DNA of 52,500 nt from Neocallimastix lanati (nom. inval.) (taxonomy: Eukaryota; Neocallimastigomycota; Neocallimastigomycetes; Neocallimastigales; Neocallimastigaceae), in contig JACVTC010000010.1 of the NCBI GenBank assembly GCA_016946835.1, forward strand, positions 687,501-740,000. The letters run 5' to 3'. A program made the position numbers and the translations under genes. Below are positions 20,656 through 33,265 of the stretch, in pieces. How positions within the stretch are numbered: the first letter of the stretch is position 1; each line of letters begins with the position of its first letter. The notes under the pieces are model-generated. The model saw only the letters and a list, made by a program, of their open reading frames with translations. It did not search any database and was not told the origin of the DNA.

Positions 20656-20756
20656 ATGATGAGGCCGTATCCAGTGAAGTTGGTGATTAAGTAGTTAACT
20701 GATTTAAAATGAATTAAAAGTTTTTACTGGTTAATTAAATAATTATCATCTTCAAG
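20656..20756. other. Invariant 101-bp box, unit 3
   Basis: Identical to the unit 1 copy as read by eye. Confidence 0.7.
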
Positions 20757-21109
20757 TAAATATTATTATAAAATAATAATAAGTTTATTATAAATAGTAA
20801 TACTTACTATATAGTTCATATTAAAAAAATAAAGATTTTGAATTTTAAAAATTAAATAAAATAATTATTTCTATTTATGAAATTTTTTAAAATATTTTTT
20901 TTTAAATATTTTTCATTAATATTTTGAAAAAAATTGTGTTACTATTTAGATGTTACTATTTAGATGTTACTTTTTATTTCATAAAAATATTATTAAAAAA
21001 ATCATAAAAAAAAAAGTTAATATATTATAACAGTTTCAGTTAATCGCACCCATATATTTATATAGATAATAATAAAAATAAAAATAAATTATAGAAATAA
21101 GTATTTACC

Positions 21110-21235
21110 TTTTCTAGATTATCTCTTTTATTACTCGCAATAATGGACGTTGTATTATCAATGATGAATGGGAAAAGTTAGAAACTATTGCTTCTAACAC
21201 ACTATTATAACTAAATAATATATAACATATTTTCA
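21110..21235 (+). pseudogene. LINE 3' end fragment, unit 3
   Basis: CGCAATAATGGACGT..GAATGGGAAAAGTTAGAAAC encodes the last residues of family B (NNGRCIINDEWEKLETIAS). It lies before another, longer family B copy, so two LINE tails lie in tandem. Confidence 0.6.
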
Positions 21236-21239
21236 TTTC

Positions 21240-22205
21240 ATGTGTTATTAATCATCTCACTAATAATATTCCTATTATGTCACATTACTCATGGATTAAA
21301 GAATCAAGGACTAAAGAATAATGGACTTTGGATAAGAAATTATATAATAAAAAAACATGTGAAATAAAAAAAAAAAGTTTTATTGGGAAAGAGATGTCTT
21401 AAAACCCTCCATAGCTAAAAAAAGAAATTATTTACAAGGAAAATGATTTTGTATTTATTTCAGAAATCAAAGACTTTAACATTTCAATATCCTATATTAT
21501 CAATTAGGATTCTTTTGGATTTCTCGAATTAGGTGTGGTATTAAATTTAACATTTGTATTTCTATTATAAGAAAAATAGTCTAAGAAGTATGTCCTAAAT
21601 GTTGCTCATGTTGTAGTATTAGTGTATCTGGCTTTTCTCACTGGATCTTTACCTGTAAAGAATTGGAAAATTACAGAAAAAAATCTTTACCTTTTTTAGA
21701 TGATCTCTTTTTTTGAAATTTGCAATGATAATTGAACAAAAATCTTTGGATGTTTCTTTAGATTCAGAAAAGGATTATGATAATAATATTTATAATTTTA
21801 TATGGAGTGCTCTTCTTGTCGGGCGTTCAATATATAAAAAAAAATTAAAGTTAATGATGTTGAACAAAGACAATTAGTTGACAATATTTTTAAGCAAAGT
21901 TCAATTTTGTCGACTGTTCCATATTTTGTGGGGATTGCGGTGTTTCTAACAAACGTAATACCATTAATTTGTCGATCTTTTAGATTGATGATGAAAATGG
22001 TATTCGGTTGAATCTATTGAATCTACGGTTGCTAAGAGCGTCGATGTCGAAATGATAAGACATGAATTTTCATCTCTCGGTGAAAGATCTGATACAAATT
22101 CGATTGATAGCCATAATACTGAAATTATTACTTGCAAAAATGGACGTGATGTTAACATCGATGAATAGGAAAAGTTAGAAACTATTGTTTCTAATATACT
22201 TTTAT
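21240..22205 (+). pseudogene. LINE ORF2 C-terminus relic (family B), longer copy, unit 3
   Basis: This has about 250 bp more 5' sequence than the unit 1 copy: SHYSWIKESRTKE, KLYNKKTCEIKKK, KENDFVFISEIKDFN, then LGFFWIS..IRCGIKFN, zinc knuckle CPKCCSCC..FSHWIFTCKELE, LPFLDDLF and a tail with KSVDVEMIRHEFSSLGERSD. Stops and frame changes are frequent. The minus-strand frame at 21964-22158 is its shadow. Confidence 0.75.
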
Positions 22206-22333
22206 AATTATATAATATATAATATTTAATTTCAAGTATTTTATTTAATTTTTATTTTTCATTTAAATCATCTAATTTTATTATTATTATTTATTAAATA
22301 AAATTTTCTCCAAGTTTAAAAAAAAAAATTACA

Positions 22334-22380
<47 letters not shown>

Positions 22381-22381
22381 A

Positions 22382-22615
22382 TTATGGATTATTTGCCATA
22401 TTGTTTAGGTGTGTTAAAACTGATCTTTCTTTCTAAGCAAGACTAAGGAAAAATAATTCGCATTATAAAACAGGTTTCAGCGATCTCTTGAACCATCATC
22501 GGGGAACAACTACACGAATCCTCCCAATAGATCAAGTGCTCTTTATATACTAGCAATTATATAGTCTAGCAAAGCATATATATATATATCTAATAAAAAA
22601 ATATATATATATGTT
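22382..22615 (+). repeat. Conserved unit tail, junction 3/4
   Basis: Counterpart of 14041-14272, after an (AAAT)n run at about 22330-22380. Confidence 0.6.
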
Positions 22616-22724
22616 ATTAGATAACTAATTGAATGATCAATATTATATTTTATTCTATTCATTATTTTTTATAATATTAGAATACAATATAATATAATAT
22701 TGAACATTCAATTAGTTATCTAAT
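22616..22724. repeat. Long hairpin at junction 3/4
   Basis: The arms are as at the other junctions, with a short deletion in the left arm and GAACATTC for GATCATTC in the right arm, so pairing is slightly eroded. Confidence 0.85.
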
Positions 22725-23181
22725 AATTTTTCATATAGCAAAAGGAATATTACACCAAATTCATTTATAGGGAAAAATTCCCTGTGTGGATGAAAATCAG
22801 CTATAATAACATATAAATTGATATTTATTTTTTAATTTTTTTTTTTTTTTTTTTTAATTTCAGGAGTTCTCTACAAGTATTATAAATATATTAAAATATT
22901 CAATGAAATACAATAATATAAATATATTAAAATATTAAAATGTAATACAATAATTAAATATTATAAAATATTAAAATGTTATACAATAATACAAAATATA
23001 TATTGAGTATTATCAATATATATTATGAGAATATTTAAATTAAAATATATATTAAGTATTAATTGATCAAAAAAAGTTAAAACTATAATATTATTTATAA
23101 TTTAAAAAATTAAATAATATATGAAGGTAATGTAACCAAAAGTAAAAAAACAATAGAAAATAAAGTTACTTAAAATTGACT

Positions 23182-23223
<42 letters not shown>

Positions 23224-23470
23224 TTGATAATATTACTCTTTTTTTGAAAAATATATATTAAAAAAAAAAAATAAAATGAAATAAAAATAATTTAAATTTA
23301 ATATATAGTTTTAAGGGATATATATATTAGATTATATTGTTATTCCTAATATTTATGAAATATATTAGTAATAAAAACAATTTTTCATATATTATAATAA
23401 AAATAAAAATTTAATATAAAATTATTATTATTATTACTATTACTATTATTATAATTATTATTATTATTTC

Positions 23471-23478
23471 TATAAATA
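23471..23478 (+). promoter_or_regulatory. TATA box, unit 4
   Basis: TATAAATA followed by GACGAG, 148 bp before the ORF at 23619. Confidence 0.45.
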
Positions 23479-23618
23479 GACGAGTATATGCTGTTTTTTT
23501 TTTCGTAAAAAAAAATTTTTTTAAAAAAAAACGAAAAAGTATATCAGAAATACGATTTTTTTCTCTAAGATAGTAATATATTATTACGAATATTAGAGAA
23601 AAGTAGTGGCTATCCTAT

Positions 23619-23780
23619 ATGGTTACTGCTTATTCTAAATATTTGAAGTACAGTCAAGCTGAAAGAAGTGAAAGAAAATCATTATTAAATGGTGCTCGCA
23701 AATTTGAAATTTCTGCTAATAACCGTCGATGCTCTTCACTGTTGATGCTCTTAACTGTTGATGATGCCCTTAATCGTTGA
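23619..23780 (+). CDS. Short leader ORF, unit 4 (53 aa)
   Basis: Same length as in units 3 and 5. It differs at Tyr8, Ala14, Glu30 and Leu45. The stop again falls in the first minisatellite copy. Function unknown; see the unit 3 copy. Confidence 0.35.
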   Translation: MVTAYSKYLKYSQAERSERKSLLNGARKFEISANNRRCSSLLMLLTVDDALNR

Positions 23781-24013
23781 TATTGCTCTTTCACTGTTGA
23801 TATTGCTCTTTCACCGTTGATATTGCTCTTTCACTGTTGATATTGCTCTTTCACTGTTGATATTGCTCTTTCACTGTTGATATTGCTCTTTCACTGTTGA
23901 TATTGCTCTTTCACTGTTGATATTGCTCTTTCACTGTTGATATTGCTCTTTCACTGTTGATATTGCTCTTTCACTGTTGATATTGCTCTTTCACCGTTGA
24001 TATTGCTCTTTCA
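23776..24013. repeat. 20-bp minisatellite, unit 4 (12 copies)
   Basis: Same unit as in unit 3, with exact 20-bp periodicity. Confidence 0.97.
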
Positions 24014-24059
24014 GCATAAATGCTCGTCGAATTGAAAATAGGACCTTTTATATTGTGAA

Positions 24060-24515
24060 GACACATTGATTTAGCAGTTGAAAATTATTGTCTCATTGAA
24101 ATTAAGGAAATGCTTAAAGTTCATTAATAAAGATATAAATTTAATTTTATTAAAGAAGAAATGATAATTTTGATTTCCTTTTTTTAAATAAGGGATAAAG
24201 AAAGCAAAGTTACTTGGTTATTACTGAAAATTTATTTAATTCTATTTCTTAAGTTTCCTTTAATAAGTAAATAATTTTTTTTTCTTAATCCAATGTTTAA
24301 AAGAAATCAAAAATATCAATTTTTCCTTAATGAAAAAAAAAAACTATGTATAAATTAAGCAAAGTTCATATAATATCATTGAGGTTATTCATAATTACTA
24401 TTAAATGAGCAAAATGATTTCTGTTCTTCTTTCATTATTTGGAAGAATTTGGTAATATTAATTCTTCCTTTATTAAAAATTCAAAATTTACTAATTATAG
24501 AAAATTATAAAATTC
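24060..24515 (+). pseudogene. Ty3/gypsy-like reverse transcriptase relic, unit 4
   Basis: Counterpart of the unit 1 relic. It is followed by an A-rich run near 24517-24554. Confidence 0.4.
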
Positions 24516-24516
24516 A

Positions 24517-24548
<32 letters not shown>

Positions 24549-24703
24549 AAAAAATTACTTGTGATATTATATATATATGTATATTTATAATTTATATTTT
24601 TAGATGTTATAAATATAAGAATAAATGATGTATATATTTTAATATCATGATACGCTTATTTTAGTTATTTAAATATCCTAATAAATTTAGGAATTTAATA
24701 ATT

Positions 24704-24804
24704 ATGATGAGGCCGTATCCAGTGAAGTTGGTGATTAAGTAGTTAACTGATTTAAAATGAATTAAAAGTTTTTACTGGTTAATTAAATAATTATCATCTT
24801 CAAG
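24704..24804. other. Invariant 101-bp box, unit 4
   Basis: Identical to the unit 1 copy as read by eye. Confidence 0.7.
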
Positions 24805-25199
24805 TAAATATTATTATAAAATAATAATAAGTTTATTATAAATAGTAATACTTACTATTTTTCTTATTAAAAAAAAAGTTTAAAAATAAAGAAATAAAAA
24901 TAAAATAAAAATAAAATAAAATTTTTGAATTTTAAAAATTAAATAATTATTTCTATTTATGAAATTTTTTAAAATACTTTTTCTAAATATTTTTCATTAA
25001 TATTTTGAAAAAGACTGTTGTGTTACTATATGATGTATATTTCATAAAAATATTATTAAAAAATCATTAATAAAAAGTATATTATAGATAGTAATACTTT
25101 ATAATTTATTATAGATAGAAAAGTTTAAAAATAAAAAAATATATACTTCTTATTAAAAAAAAAATAAAAATAAATTACAGAAATAAATATTTATCTTTT

Positions 25200-25300
25200 T
25201 TAGATTATCACTTTTATTGCAGTAATGGACATGGTATTATCATCGATGAATGGGAAAGTTAGAAACCATTGTTTCTTAAGTACTTTTATAATTATATAAT
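25200..25300 (+). pseudogene. LINE 3' end fragment, unit 4
   Basis: AGTAATGGACATGGTATTAT..GATGAATGGGAAAGTTAGAA is a short tail of the family B type. Unique-looking DNA follows at 25300-25430. Confidence 0.5.
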
Positions 25301-25589
25301 ATCTCAGTAGTTCAATAAATGATGAATGGAGAGTTTAGTGGACGCCACGCTATCTATTTTAAAGATGTTAATTCTAGGTTTTATTATTTTTTTATTTGTT
25401 AGGAAGGAAAAATTCCCGCAAAGTACAACTTGCCGAAATACATAGTATTTTCGAGATTTTTTATTTTTTTATTTTTTAAATTTTTTATTTTTAATTTTAA
25501 ATGTACTTTTCACCTACATGTATTTTTCAAAATATAATTAATAAATTTATGAAAGTGTATTTTCTTCCCTGTCTAAAAAAAAAAAAAGG

Positions 25590-26290
25590 ATTCTTTTGGA
25601 TTTCTCGAATTAGGTGTGGTTTTAAATTTGACATTAGTATTTCCATTAAAAGAAAAATAGTCTAAGAAGATTGTCCTAAATGTTGCTCATGTTGTAGTTG
25701 TAGTGTTAGTGTATCTGGCTTTTCTCATTGGATCTTTACCTGTAAAGAATTGGAAAATAACAGAAATAAATCTTTACCTTTTCTAGATGATCTCTTTTTT
25801 TTGAAATTTGCAATGATAATTGAACAAAAATCTTTGGATGTTTCTTTAGATTCAGAAAAGGATTATGATAATAATATATATTATTTTATATTGAGTGCTC
25901 TTCTTGTCGGAGGTTCAATATAAAAAAAAAATTAAAGTTAATGATGTTGAACAAAGACAATTAGTTGACAATATTTTTAAGCAAAGTTCAATTTTGTCGA
26001 CTGTTCCATATTTTGTGGGGATTGTGAAGTTTTTAACAAACGTAATACCATTAATTTGTCGATTTTTTAAATTGATGATGAAAATGATATTCCGTTGAAT
26101 CTATTGAATCTACGGTTGCTAAGAGTCGACGTTGAAATAATAAAACATGGATTTTCACCTCCCGGTGAAAGATCTGATACCGATTCGATTGATAACACTA
26201 ATACTGAAATTATTATTCGCAATAATGGACGTGGTATTATCATCTATGAATAGGAAAAGATAAAAACTATTGTTTCTAATATACTTTTAT
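25590..26290 (+). pseudogene. LINE ORF2 C-terminus relic (family B), unit 4
   Basis: The zinc knuckle (CPKCCSCCSCSVSVSGFS, HWIFTCKELENNR) and LPFLDDLF are readable. The best preserved part is the open frame 25895-26098 with KVNDVEQRQLVDNIFKQ and the hydrophobic STVPYFVGIVKFLTNVIPL. Stops separate the pieces. Confidence 0.75.
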
Positions 26291-26420
26291 AATTATATAA
26301 TACATAATATTTAATTTCAAGTATTTTATTTTATTTTTTATTTTTCATTTAAATCATCTAATTTTATTATTATTATTTATTAAATATAATTTTCTCCAAG
26401 TTTAAAAAAAAAAAATTACA

Positions 26421-26464
<44 letters not shown>

Positions 26465-26468
26465 AAAA

Positions 26469-26679
26469 TTATGGATTATTTGTCATATTATTTAGGTGTC
26501 AAAACTGATCTTTCTTTCTAAGCAAGACTAAGGAAAAATAATTCGCATTATAAGACTGGTTTCAGTGATCTGGTGAACCATCATCGAGGAACAACTACAC
26601 GAATCCTCCCAATAGATCAAGTGCTCTTTATATACTAGAAATTATATAGTCTAGCAAAACATATATATATATATATACT
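26469..26679 (+). repeat. Conserved unit tail, junction 4/5
   Basis: Counterpart of 14041-14272. Confidence 0.6.
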
Positions 26680-26794
26680 ATTAGATAACTAATTGAATGA
26701 TCAATATTATATTATGTTGTATTCTATTCATTATTTTTTATAATATTAGAATACAATATAATATAATATTGAACATTCAATTAGTTATCTAATA
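26680..26794. repeat. Long hairpin at junction 4/5
   Basis: Arms as at the other junctions, with GAACATTC in the right arm as at 22616-22724. Confidence 0.85.
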
Positions 26795-27255
26795 ATTTTT
26801 CATATAGCAAAAGGAATATTACACCAAATTCATTTATAGGGAAAAATGCCCTGTGTGGATGAAAATCAGCTATAATAACATATAAATTGATATTTATTTT
26901 TTAATTTTTTTTTTTTTTTTTTTTTTTAATTTCAGGAGTTCTCTACAAGTATTATAAATATATTATAATATTCAATGAAATACAATAATATAAATATATT
27001 AAAATATTAAAATGTTATACAATAATTAAATATTATAAAATATTAAAATGGTATACAATAATACAAAATATTTATTGAGTATTATCAATATATATTATGA
27101 GAATATTTAAATTAAAATATATATTAAGTATTAATTGATCAAAAAAAGTTAAAAATATAATATTATTTATTATAATTTAAAAAATTAAATAATATATGAA
27201 GGTAATGTAACCAAAAGTAAAAAACAATAGAAAATAAAGTTACTTAAAATTGACT

Positions 27256-27293
<38 letters not shown>

Positions 27294-27540
27294 TTGATAA
27301 TATTACTTTTTTTTTTGAAAAATATATATTAAAAAAAAAAATAAAATGAAATAAAAATAATTTAAATTTAATATAGTTTTAAGGGATATATATATATTAG
27401 ATTATATTGTTATTCCTAATATTTATGAAATATATTAGTAATAAAAACAATTTTTCATATATTATAATAAAAATAAAAATTTAATATAAAATTATTATTA
27501 TTATTACTATTACTATTATTATAATTATTATTATTATTTC

Positions 27541-27548
27541 TATAAATA
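27541..27548 (+). promoter_or_regulatory. TATA box, unit 5
   Basis: TATAAATA followed by GACGAG, 149 bp before the ORF at 27690. Confidence 0.45.
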
Positions 27549-27689
27549 GACGAGTATATGCTGATTTTTTTTTCGTAAAAAAAAAATTTTTTTAAAAAAA
27601 AACGAAAAAGTATATCAGAAATACGATTTTTTTCTCTAAGATAGTAATATATTATTACGAATATTAGAGAAAAGTAGTGGCTATCCTAT

Positions 27690-27851
27690 ATGGTTACTGC
27701 TTATTCTAAATATTTGAAGTACAGTCAAGCTGAAAGAAGTGAAAGAAAATCATTATTAAATGGTGCTCGCAAATTTGAAATTTCTGCTAATAACCGTCGA
27801 TGCTCTTCACTGTTGATGCTCTTCACTGTTGATGATGCCCTTAATCGTTGA
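27690..27851 (+). CDS. Short leader ORF, unit 5 (53 aa)
   Basis: Same length and almost the same sequence as in unit 4, with Phe45 as in unit 3. The stop lies in the first minisatellite copy. Function unknown. Confidence 0.35.
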   Translation: MVTAYSKYLKYSQAERSERKSLLNGARKFEISANNRRCSSLLMLFTVDDALNR

Positions 27852-28144
27852 TATTGCTCTTTCACTGTTGATATTGCTCTTTCACCGTTGATATTGCTCT
27901 TTCACTGTTGATATTGCTCTTTCACCGTTGATATTGCTCTTTCACCGTTGATATTGCTCTTTCACTGTTGATATTGCTCTTTCACTGTTGATATTGCTCT
28001 TTCACTGTTGATATTGCTCTTTCACTGTTGATATTGCTCTTTCACCGTTGATATTGCTCTTTCACTGTTGATATTGCTCTTTCACTGTTGATATTGCTCT
28101 TTCACTGTTGATATTGCTCTTTCACTGTTGATATTGCTCTTTCA
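27847..28144. repeat. 20-bp minisatellite, unit 5 (15 copies)
   Basis: Same unit as in units 3 and 4; this is the longest of the three arrays. Confidence 0.97.
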
Positions 28145-28194
28145 ACATAAATGCTCGTCGAATTGAAAATAGGACCTTTTATATTGTGAAGACA

Positions 28195-28646
28195 CATTGA
28201 TTTAGCAGTTGAATTATTGCCTCATTGAAATTAAGAAAATGCTTAAAGTTCTTTTAATAAAGTATATAAATTTTCTTTTATTAAAGAAGAAATGATAATT
28301 TTGATTTCCTTTTTTTAAATAAGGGATAAAGAAAGCAAAGTTACTTGGTTATTACTGAAGACTTATTTAATTCTATTTCTTAAGTTTCCTTTAATAAGTA
28401 AATAATTTTTTCTTCTTAATCCAATGTTTAAAAGAAATCAAAAATATCAATTTTTCCTTAATGAAAAAAAAAAAACTATATATAAATTAAGCAGAATTCA
28501 TATAATATCATTGAGGTTATTCATAATTACTATTAAATGAGCAAAATGATTTCTGTTCTTCTTTCATTATTTGGAAGAATTTGGTAATATTAATTCTTCC
28601 TTTATTAAAAATTCAAAATTTACTAATTATAGAAAATTATAAAATT

Positions 28647-28650
<4 letters not shown>
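28195..28650 (+). pseudogene. Ty3/gypsy-like reverse transcriptase relic, unit 5
   Basis: Counterpart of the unit 1 relic. It is followed by about 31 A ending near 28679. Confidence 0.4.
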
Positions 28651-28681
<31 letters not shown>

Positions 28682-28833
28682 ACTTGTGATATTATATATA
28701 TATGTATATTTATAATTTATATTTTTAGATGTTATAAATATAAGAATAAATGATGTATATATTTTAATATCATATCATGATACGCTTATTTTAGTTATTT
28801 AAATATCCTAATAATTTTAGGAATTTAATAATT

Positions 28834-28934
28834 ATGATGAGGCCGTATCCAGTGAAGTTGGTGATTAAGTAGTTAACTGATTTAAAATGAATTAAAAGTT
28901 TTTACTGGTTAATTAAATAATTATCATCTTCAAG
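28834..28934. other. Invariant 101-bp box, unit 5
   Basis: Identical to the unit 1 copy as read by eye. Confidence 0.7.
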
Positions 28935-29242
28935 TAAATATTATTATAAAATAATAATAAGTTTATTATAAATAGTAATACTTACTATAAATTTCATATT
29001 AAAAAAAATAAAGTTTTTTGGATTTTAAAAATTAAATAAAATAATTATTTCTGTTTATGAAATTTTTTAAAATATTTTTTTTTAAATATTTTTCATTAAT
29101 ATTTTGAAAAAAATTGTGTTACTATTTAGATGTTACTATTTAGATGTTACTTTTTATTTCATAAAAATATTATTAAAAAAATCATAAAAAAAAAAGTTTA
29201 TTATAGATAGTATAATTCTTATAATTATTATTAAGTTTAAAA

Positions 29243-29278
<36 letters not shown>

Positions 29279-29639
29279 ATTAAAAATAAAAATAAAATTT
29301 TTGTAAAAATAAAAAAAAAATACAAATATGATCAAACAATCTATATCATTTATATTAATATATATGCTAAAACTATATTGTATTTGAATGCCTAAAACTA
29401 GCAATATTGTTGATATATTATAACAGTCGCAATTAATCGCACTCATATATATTTATACAGATAATAATAAAAATAAAAATAATTTATAGAAATAAGTATT
29501 TACCTTTTCTAGATTATCTCTTTTATTACTTGCCGAAATACATAGTATTTTCGAGCTTTTTTATTTTTTTATTTTTTAATTTTTTTATTTTTAATTTCAA
29601 ATGTACTTTTCACCTACATGTATTTTTTAAAATAAAATT

Positions 29640-29690
29640 AATAAAGTTTTGGAAGTGTATTCTCTTCCCTGTCTAAAAAAAAAAAAAAAT
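29640..29690. other. Empty LINE target site, unit 5
   Basis: TTGGAAGTGTATTCTCTTCC followed by CTGTCTAAAAA is uninterrupted here. In units 1 and 2 the same site is split by a LINE copy with TCTCTTCCCTGT duplicated. Confidence 0.9.
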
Positions 29691-29694
29691 CTCT

Positions 29695-30775
29695 TTTATT
29701 ACTCGCGATAATGGACGTTGTATTATCAATGATGAATGGGAAAAGTTAGAAACTATTGCTTCTAACACACTATTATAACTAAATAATATATAACATATTT
29801 TCATTTCATTTGTTATTAATCATCTCACTAATAATATTCCTATTATGTCACATTACCCATGGATTAAAGAATCAAGGACTAAAGAATAATGGACTTTGGA
29901 TAAGAAATTATATAATAAAAAAACATGTGAAATAAAAAAAAAAAAGTTTTATTGGGAAAGAGATGTCTTAAAACCCTCCATAGCTAAAAAAGCAATTATT
30001 TACAAGGAAAATGATTTTGTATTTATTTCAGAAATCAAAGACTTTAACATTTCAATATCCTAAATTATCAATTAGGATTCTTTTGGATTTCTCAAATTAG
30101 GTGTGGTATTAAATTTAACATTTGTATTTCTATTATAAGAAAAATCGTCTCAGAAGATTGTCCTAAATGTTGCCCATGTTTTAGTTTAGTGTATCTGGCT
30201 TTTCTCACTGGATCATTACCTGTAAAGAATTGGAAAATAACAGAAAAAAATCTTTACCTTTTCTAGATGATCTCTTTTTTGGAGTTTGCAATGATAATTG
30301 AACAAAAATCCTTGGATGTTTCTTTAGATTCAGAAAAGGATTATTGTAATAATATTTATTATTTTATATTGAGTGCTCTTCTTGTCGGAGGTTCAATATA
30401 TAAAAAAAAATTAAAGTTAATGATGTTGAACAAAGATAATTAGTTGACAATATTTTTAAGCAAAGTTCAATTTTGTCGACTGATCCATATTTTGTAGGGA
30501 TTGTGGAGTTTCTAACAAACGTAATATCATTAATTTGTCGATCTTTTAGATTGATGATGAAAATGGTATTCGGTTGAATCTATTGAATCTATGGTTGCTA
30601 AGAGCGTCGATGTCGAAATGATAAAACATGGATTTTCATCTTTCGGTGAAAGATCTGATACAAATTCGATTGATAGCCATAATACTGAAATTATTACTTG
30701 CAAAAATGGACGTGATGTTATCATCGATGAATAGGAAAAATTAGAAACTATTGTTTCTAATATACTTTTTATAAT
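29695..30775 (+). pseudogene. LINE 3' fragment plus longer family B relic, unit 5
   Basis: 29695-29790 is a family B tail (RDNGRCIINDEWEKLETIAS). 29800-30775 is a longer family B copy like that of unit 3, with KLYNKKTCEIKKK, KENDFVFISEIKDFN, a zinc knuckle ending HWIITCKELENNR, LPFLDDLF and a tail with KSVDVEMIKHGFSSFGERSD. Stops break it throughout. The minus-strand frame at 30530-30787 is its shadow. Confidence 0.75.
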
Positions 30776-30895
30776 TATATAATACATAATATTTCATTTC
30801 ATGTATTTTATTTTATTTTTTTATTTTTCGTCTAAATCATGTAATTTTATTATTATTTATAAATTAAATAAAGTTATTCTCTAAGTTAAAAAAAA

Positions 30896-30959
30896 AAAAA
30901 AAAAAAGAAATAAAGAACTTCCAAATGGTATAAAATATATTTGTCGCATACGAAGGGAA

Positions 30960-30993
<34 letters not shown>

Positions 30994-31030
30994 CACATAA
31001 TTGCTTTTTCAATTTTAGTCAATGAATTTG
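30896..31030. other. Right edge of the array
   Basis: An A run (about 30888-30905), a short unique stretch and a T run (about 30965-30993) lie here. The conserved tail and hairpin that end other units are absent. Confidence 0.6.
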
Positions 31031-31575
31031 AATCCGGGGTAGGGTTATATATATATTGTAATAAATGTTATCAATGCGTGATAATTACTTATATCCAATA
31101 TATTTAACAGTATAGTATATAAAATATTGCTTATTTATATTATATATATCACATGACAACTATATTATATAAACAAAGTTATATCTTTATTTAAATATCT
31201 AATAAAACAATAAAACTGTTATTGTTAAGCATTAAATGTACATACAATGCATTAATATACTTTTATTAGCATTAGTACAACCAACCAACATATACCTATA
31301 AATTATTATATATATATATATTTTTTTTAAAGCAATAAGTTACTAGCATATATTAAATAAAATGACATCCATATATTACATTATTGTTTGTACCAACATG
31401 TATTAGCTATTTGATCGTTGCCGTATAGGTATAACCTGTATAAAATCAATAAACTTTAGCTATATATGCAATAATAGTATTTTCCTTTTTCAGTGCTGAT
31501 ATAGATATGTGAATATATATTGTCATATTTTAAGCAAGCTATGTAAAACATACTTAACATTACAGCATATATATT

Positions 31576-31609
<34 letters not shown>

Positions 31610-32110
31610 CAGTTGCAAGCATTATTTGAAATAGCATATACATGGATTATATCGTTTTTAAATAGTCATGATATAGGCAGCCAGAATAACAATATCAGTG
31701 TAAATATATGTATGCTAAAACAATAATAGTTTGATAGTTATTTAGCAACTATTTGAATTATATATGTGTTAAATAGCTAAAACTGCACTGATATTGATAT
31801 ATATAACAATGCTGATATGCATTTTGATATAATTAACATATATACTGATATTATTAAAATAGATAGCAAATTACTGCATCTACTGTTGAATAAAATGATA
31901 TGTTGCTTATTTATGTTAAATTAATAATAATATGCACATGTTTAGAATTATTATCATAGTTGTATATGTTGTATATGTATATGCATATATGCTGTAGGTA
32001 TGCATCTGTTGTTGTCAATTTATATTATGGTTATCTTTAGTGCATTTTCACAGCATGCATGCAATTATTACAATATTTTATATCAACTATTATAAATAAA
32101 TATAAAAAGT
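31031..32110. other. Compositionally distinct AT-rich tract
   Basis: This tract is rich in TATAT, GCATAT, TGCA and CATATA steps and almost lacks the long A/T homopolymers found elsewhere. No reading frame, repeat unit or element can be named. Confidence 0.5.
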
Positions 32111-32796
32111 CAAGTTAAAAATCCTATTTTTTTTTTTTTTTTTTTTTTCAATATAATAATTAAAATTAATATCCTCCATATTAATTTTAATATTTTTTAT
32201 AATTATTTATTATTATTTATTATTATTTTTTTTTATTATATACAAAATTAATCCAAATATTATTAATTACTAATTATTATTATCATTGTTAATATAGTAT
32301 TAACAGGTAAAAACATTCATATTATTCATATTTTTTATTTTTTTTTATTATTATTTTTTTTTTTTTTGTATAATTTATTTATTTATTTATTTATTTAGTA
32401 ATAAAATAAACACAAAAAATATGATTTATTATTTATTTATTATTCATAACTTTATTTCATATTAAAAAATTAACCAAATCAAAATCTCCAACTATTTTTT
32501 ATATTATATTATATTATATAATATTACACAAATATATAGTATATTTAATAATATATATTTTTGTTATCATTTTTTTTTTTTATTTTTATTTTATTTTATT
32601 TTGTATTTATTTTTTTTTTTGTTACCGTTTTTTTTTTTTTTTTCTACCATGTTTCAAAGGCGGTAAACCACTCTTTAATTAATTGATAACAGTGTTTCAA
32701 ACATATTTCCTTATTAATAATATTTTTTTTGTTAGGTTAAAGTTTAAAAAAGATTGTAGGTATATTCATATAAACTGTCATTGTTATTTGACGTTT

Positions 32797-32843
<47 letters not shown>

Positions 32844-32878
32844 TAAAAAACATAATTAAAACAAAAACAAAAAAAAAA

Positions 32879-32922
<44 letters not shown>

Positions 32923-33231
32923 TATTAATAAACAAAAAATTATTATTATTATTAACGATTAATAATAATAATAAAAATAATAATAAAAAAAATAATAATA
33001 AAATATATATATACATATATTTACAAAAACATAAGAAATTTGAATTGAATTTTATATATATATTTTAGGATTTTTACGCTTTCTTTTCCCCATAGTATAC
33101 ATAATTTCAAAATTTTAAGAACTTCTATTTATTTATTAATTTATTTTTTTTATTTATTTTTATTTAATTTGAATAAAAAATTAATTAATCCTATTAAATT
33201 ATGGGTATGCTTTATTTATGGATTTTCTTTT

Positions 33232-33265
<34 letters not shown>

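Larger units (their letters stand above)
9660..30895 (+). repeat. Tandem array of five composite retroelement units
   Basis: The same ordered set of blocks recurs five times in direct orientation. The clearest landmark is a 101-bp box starting at 11309, 16194, 20656, 24704 and 28834. Another landmark, starting TTATGGATTATTT, lies at 14041, 18295, 22382 and 26469, giving unit lengths of 4254, 4087 and 4087 bp and a last partial unit of about 4427 bp. Each unit holds an AT-rich leader with a TATA box, a short ORF, a minisatellite, a Ty3/gypsy reverse-transcriptase relic, the 101-bp box, LINE 3' ends and a short conserved tail, followed by a hairpin. Units 3-5 are most alike; unit 1 is the most diverged. 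The array stops abruptly near 30895 at an A-rich tract. Confidence 0.9.
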
